Source: Chitinophagaceae bacterium
GTDB taxonomy: Bacteria > Bacteroidota > Bacteroidia > Chitinophagales > Chitinophagaceae
Assembly (NCBI GenBank): GCA_947457465.1
Contig: CANGWB010000015.1
Location: 1 to 40,252 of the forward strand
Length of the DNA stretch: 40,252 nt
Reading direction: 5' to 3'
A model generated the notes under the pieces. It was not told the DNA's origin, ran no database searches, and worked only from the letters and a program-made list of their open reading frames with translations. The position numbers and the translations under genes are program-made. The stretch's first letter is position 1, and every line of letters begins with the position of its first letter. Positions 38,149 through 40,252 of the stretch are shown here, in pieces.

Positions 38149-38613
38149 ATGCGGACCTCATTTCTGATTTTTTTATTGATTTTTTTATGGGCTTGCAAGG
38201 AGAACACCGGCAAGCCTAGTACTCAACAGATAAGCCCCCCCTCACCTACGCTTCCGATGACGAACAAGGTCGATTCCTCACTGGCAGGCAGCTGGGTCTT
38301 GGCCGGACTTCCACAATCCGCCACCCCTTTTGAAAAGTTATACCCCCGCCAACGACCAGTGATATTCATTCAGTCAGACTTACAACTGATTTCCGGATCT
38401 ACCGGGTGCAACCGGTTCAGTGCCACGATCGCAACTATTGGCGATAAACTAACCTTTACCGATTTTACCAGCAGCACCCTCAAGTGTATCGGCGAGGCGG
38501 AACCAAACTTTCTAAAGGGATGGGAGGAGACAAAAAAATATCGCTTCCAAAACCCTGATGAGATGTTGTGGGGATCTGATTCGGTAGTCTGGATGGTGTT
38601 TAAGAGACGATGA
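38149..38613 (+). CDS. META-domain (HslJ-like) lipoprotein
   Basis: A 154-residue lipoprotein: signal MRTSFLIFLLIFLWAC with lipobox Cys16, a Ser/Thr/Pro-rich linker, and one META domain (about 45-150) with LAGSWVLAGL, ISGSTGCNRFSATIATIGDKLTF and a Cys in TLKCIGEAE. META domains occur in HslJ (novobiocin resistance/heat-shock) and in Leishmania META1; in Bacteroidota they often follow lipoprotein signals and have no assigned role. It is divergent from the S15-type hydrolase gene and converges on the PLP protein gene two bases away. Confidence 0.88.
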   Translation: MRTSFLIFLLIFLWACKENTGKPSTQQISPPSPTLPMTNKVDSSLAGSWVLAGLPQSATPFEKLYPRQRPVIFIQSDLQLISGSTGCNRFSATIATIGDKLTFTDFTSSTLKCIGEAEPNFLKGWEETKKYRFQNPDEMLWGSDSVVWMVFKRR

Positions 38614-38615
38614 AC

Positions 38616-39284
38616 TCAACCCCTCGCACCGAACAGTAAACTACCGATCCGAAGCAGGTTGCTTCCCTCCTCTATGGCCAGCTGGTAATCACCGCTCATG
38701 CCCATGGACAGCACTTGAAAAGGGTGCAGCAACTGGCTGCTCTCAAGCTGTTGGCAGGTCTGATAGGTTTGTGAGAGGGATCGGAATTCCGAGCGGACCA
38801 ACTCTTTATCATCGGAGAAACTTGCCATGCCCATCAGTCCGACTACTCGAACATTCGGGTAGTTGGAAAGTTTGCCCAAGAGTTCGTTCAGCTCCGATAC
38901 GTTCAATCCGAATTTGGTCTCCTCCCGAGCGATATGCATTTGCAATAAGCAGTCGATCACCCGCTCGTTTTTCCGACCTTGCTTATCGATCTCCTTTAGC
39001 AAGGATTCGGAGTCGACACCATGTATTAAATGAACAAAAGGGGCAATGTATTTTACCTTGTTGCTTTGTAAATGTCCGATGAAATGCCAACGAATATCTG
39101 CAGGCAACTGCGTATGCTTATCGCAAAGCTCTTGCACGTAGTTTTCACCGAAATCACGTTGTCCCGCTTCATACAGTGCCTGTATGTCTGAGATCGGTTT
39201 TGTTTTAGATACCGCAACTAAGGTGAGGTGTTGGATTGATAACTCCTCCACTAACTTTTGATACGCTTGCAAATCGGCTGGCAT
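38616..39284 (-). CDS. YggS-family PLP-binding protein
   Basis: A 222-residue alanine-racemase-fold protein. It shows VAVSKTKP with the PLP lysine Lys27, DFGENYVQEL, WHFIGHLQSNKVKYI, HGVDSESLL and LSMGMSGDYQLAIEEGSNLLRIGSLLFGAR. YggS/PROSC proteins hold and distribute pyridoxal phosphate and affect amino-acid balance; they have no racemase activity of their own. The start lies four bases after a TATTTTTG element. It follows the acyl-CoA dehydrogenase on the same strand by 20 bases. Confidence 0.95.
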   Translation of the reverse strand: MPADLQAYQKLVEELSIQHLTLVAVSKTKPISDIQALYEAGQRDFGENYVQELCDKHTQLPADIRWHFIGHLQSNKVKYIAPFVHLIHGVDSESLLKEIDKQGRKNERVIDCLLQMHIAREETKFGLNVSELNELLGKLSNYPNVRVVGLMGMASFSDDKELVRSEFRSLSQTYQTCQQLESSQLLHPFQVLSMGMSGDYQLAIEEGSNLLRIGSLLFGARG

Positions 39285-39288
39285 GTCG

Positions 39289-39296
39289 CAAAAATA
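39289..39296 (-). promoter_or_regulatory. Candidate -7 element for the YggS-type gene
   Basis: TATTTTTG on the minus strand matches TAnnTTTG and is only four bases from the ATG, implying a leaderless mRNA if used. Confidence 0.45.
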
Positions 39297-39304
39297 AGCG
39301 ACCG

Positions 39305-40252
39305 CTATTTGATCAGTGAACGACTGATGACGATCCGCTGTACTTCACTTGTTCCTTCATAGATCTGGGTGATCTTGGCATCGCGCATGAGTCGCTCTAC
39401 GTGATATTCCTTCACGAAACCATAGCCACCATGAATCTGTACCGCTTCCGTGGTGGTCCACATAGCGGTCTCCGAGGCAAAAACTTTCGCCATGGAGGAG
39501 CTCACGGTATAATCGATCCCATTATCTTTTTCCCATGCAGCTTTTAAACAAAGCAAACGAGCGGCTTCAATGCGGGTGGCCATATCAGCCAGTTTGAAAG
39601 CGATGGCTTGGTGGTTGATGATCTCGGTACCGAATGCTTTTCGGGTTTTGGCATATGCAAGTGCAAGTTCATAGGCGCCAGAAGCGATCCCAAGCGCCTG
39701 CGCGGCAATACCGATCCGACCGCCAGCAAGTGTTTTCATGGCAAACTTGAATCCGAACCCGTCTTCTCCGACGCGATTTTCTTTCGGCACTTTCACATCA
39801 TTGAACATGACTGTATGTGTATCGCTTCCGCGAATACCCAATTTATTTTCCTTGGCAGCAACAACTACACCTGGCCAATGTTTTTCTACAATGAGACAAT
39901 TGATTCCTTTGGGCCCTTTGGCTGGATCTGTTTGGGCTATTACGAGGTACACAGAGGCAGTTCCTCCATTGGTGATCCAGTTCTTGGTGCCGTTCAGCAG
40001 ATAATGATCGCCTTTGTCCTCTGCCGTGGTTCGTTGGGAAGTGGCATCCGATCCCGCTTCCGGCTCACTGAGCATGAACGCCCCAATGTATAATTCACCG
40101 TCTTTTTTTCCTTGTGCCAACGGTTGGAGGTATTTTTCCTTCTGTGCGGGTGTTCCAAATTCCTGCAGCCCATAACAAACCAGACTATTGTTTACACTCA
40201 TGCAAACGCTGGTGCTGGCATCGACCTTGCTGATCTCCTCCATGGCGAGTAC
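39305..40252 (-). CDS. Acyl-CoA dehydrogenase (5' end outside the window)
   Basis: The frame is open to the right edge, so the N-terminal helical domain is missing. What remains (about 315 residues) shows the middle beta domain FMLSEPEAGSDATSQRTTA and NGTKNWITNGG, the C-terminal helical domain with TRKAFGTEIINHQAIAFKLADM, AVQIHGGYGFVKEYHVERLMRDAKITQIYEGTSEVQR (catalytic Glu in YEGT) and a short tail. This fits short-chain or butyryl-CoA-type dehydrogenases, which oxidise acyl-CoA to enoyl-CoA with FAD and pass electrons to ETF; etfBA are in this window. The exact chain-length preference is not readable. Confidence 0.95.
   Translation of the reverse strand, partial: VLAMEEISKVDASTSVCMSVNNSLVCYGLQEFGTPAQKEKYLQPLAQGKKDGELYIGAFMLSEPEAGSDATSQRTTAEDKGDHYLLNGTKNWITNGGTASVYLVIAQTDPAKGPKGINCLIVEKHWPGVVVAAKENKLGIRGSDTHTVMFNDVKVPKENRVGEDGFGFKFAMKTLAGGRIGIAAQALGIASGAYELALAYAKTRKAFGTEIINHQAIAFKLADMATRIEAARLLCLKAAWEKDNGIDYTVSSSMAKVFASETAMWTTTEAVQIHGGYGFVKEYHVERLMRDAKITQIYEGTSEVQRIVISRSLIK

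Overview
The window (40,252 bases) reads as ordinary chromosome of a member of the Bacteroidota, most likely the Chitinophagaceae or a close relative. The evidence is: a NagB-type deaminase fused to a PIG-L deacetylase domain, fused SecDF, two proteins with type IX secretion (T9SS) C-terminal sorting tails plus a decayed third tail, a long NusB with an N-terminal extension, few visible Shine-Dalgarno sites, and many TAnnTTTG-like -7 promoter elements instead of TATAAT. The family assignment is an inference; no rRNA is present. There are no phage, insertion sequence, CRISPR or integrase genes.

Layout. 1-2.1 kb: end of nagB/PIG-L, a Bax-inhibitor-1-like membrane protein and tRNA-Arg(ACG). 2.1-5.8 kb: a secreted hypothetical protein, rlmH-rhomboid, and tilS with a small TPR gene. 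5.8-10.6 kb: etfB-etfA, a bifunctional nuclease, ispE and ornithine aminotransferase, all forward. 10.6-13.6 kb: a frameshifted fibronectin-III/T9SS surface protein, a 600-base spacer with a T9SS-tail relic, and a small membrane protein. 13.6-16.8 kb: amino-acid permease and a YbiT-like ABC-F ATPase. 16.9-20.8 kb: a 1300-residue secreted reprolysin-like metalloprotease with Ig-like repeats. 21-25.7 kb: groES-groEL, nusB, a DUF1573 lipoprotein, yajC and coaE. 25.7-31.5 kb: aminotransferase, beta-lactamase-fold serine hydrolase and secDF. 31.5-40.3 kb: an IscA-type protein, a membrane protein overlapping an acyl-CoA mutase large subunit, glnS, a cupin and an S15-type hydrolase, a META lipoprotein, a YggS-type PLP protein and a partial acyl-CoA dehydrogenase.

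How the genes work together. EtfAB would take electrons from the acyl-CoA dehydrogenase at the right edge, and the acyl-CoA mutase fits branched/odd-chain acyl-CoA metabolism. YajC and SecDF are both parts of the Sec translocon, which would export the T9SS, lipoprotein and S15 products. GroESL, NusB, RlmH, TilS, GlnS and CoaE are housekeeping.

The most unusual signal is not a gene. Many spacers carry imperfect repeats, either heptads (purine strand near TGAGGGA/TGAAGGG) or a GTAGAAA type. When both arms are present the order is always purine arm then pyrimidine arm, giving potential hairpins. The arms abut start codons and often supply the stop codon of the flanking gene. Other points worth checking are a C9 homopolymer frameshift in the T9SS protein, promoters so close to ATG that leaderless mRNAs are implied, and leader hairpins before groES and secDF.
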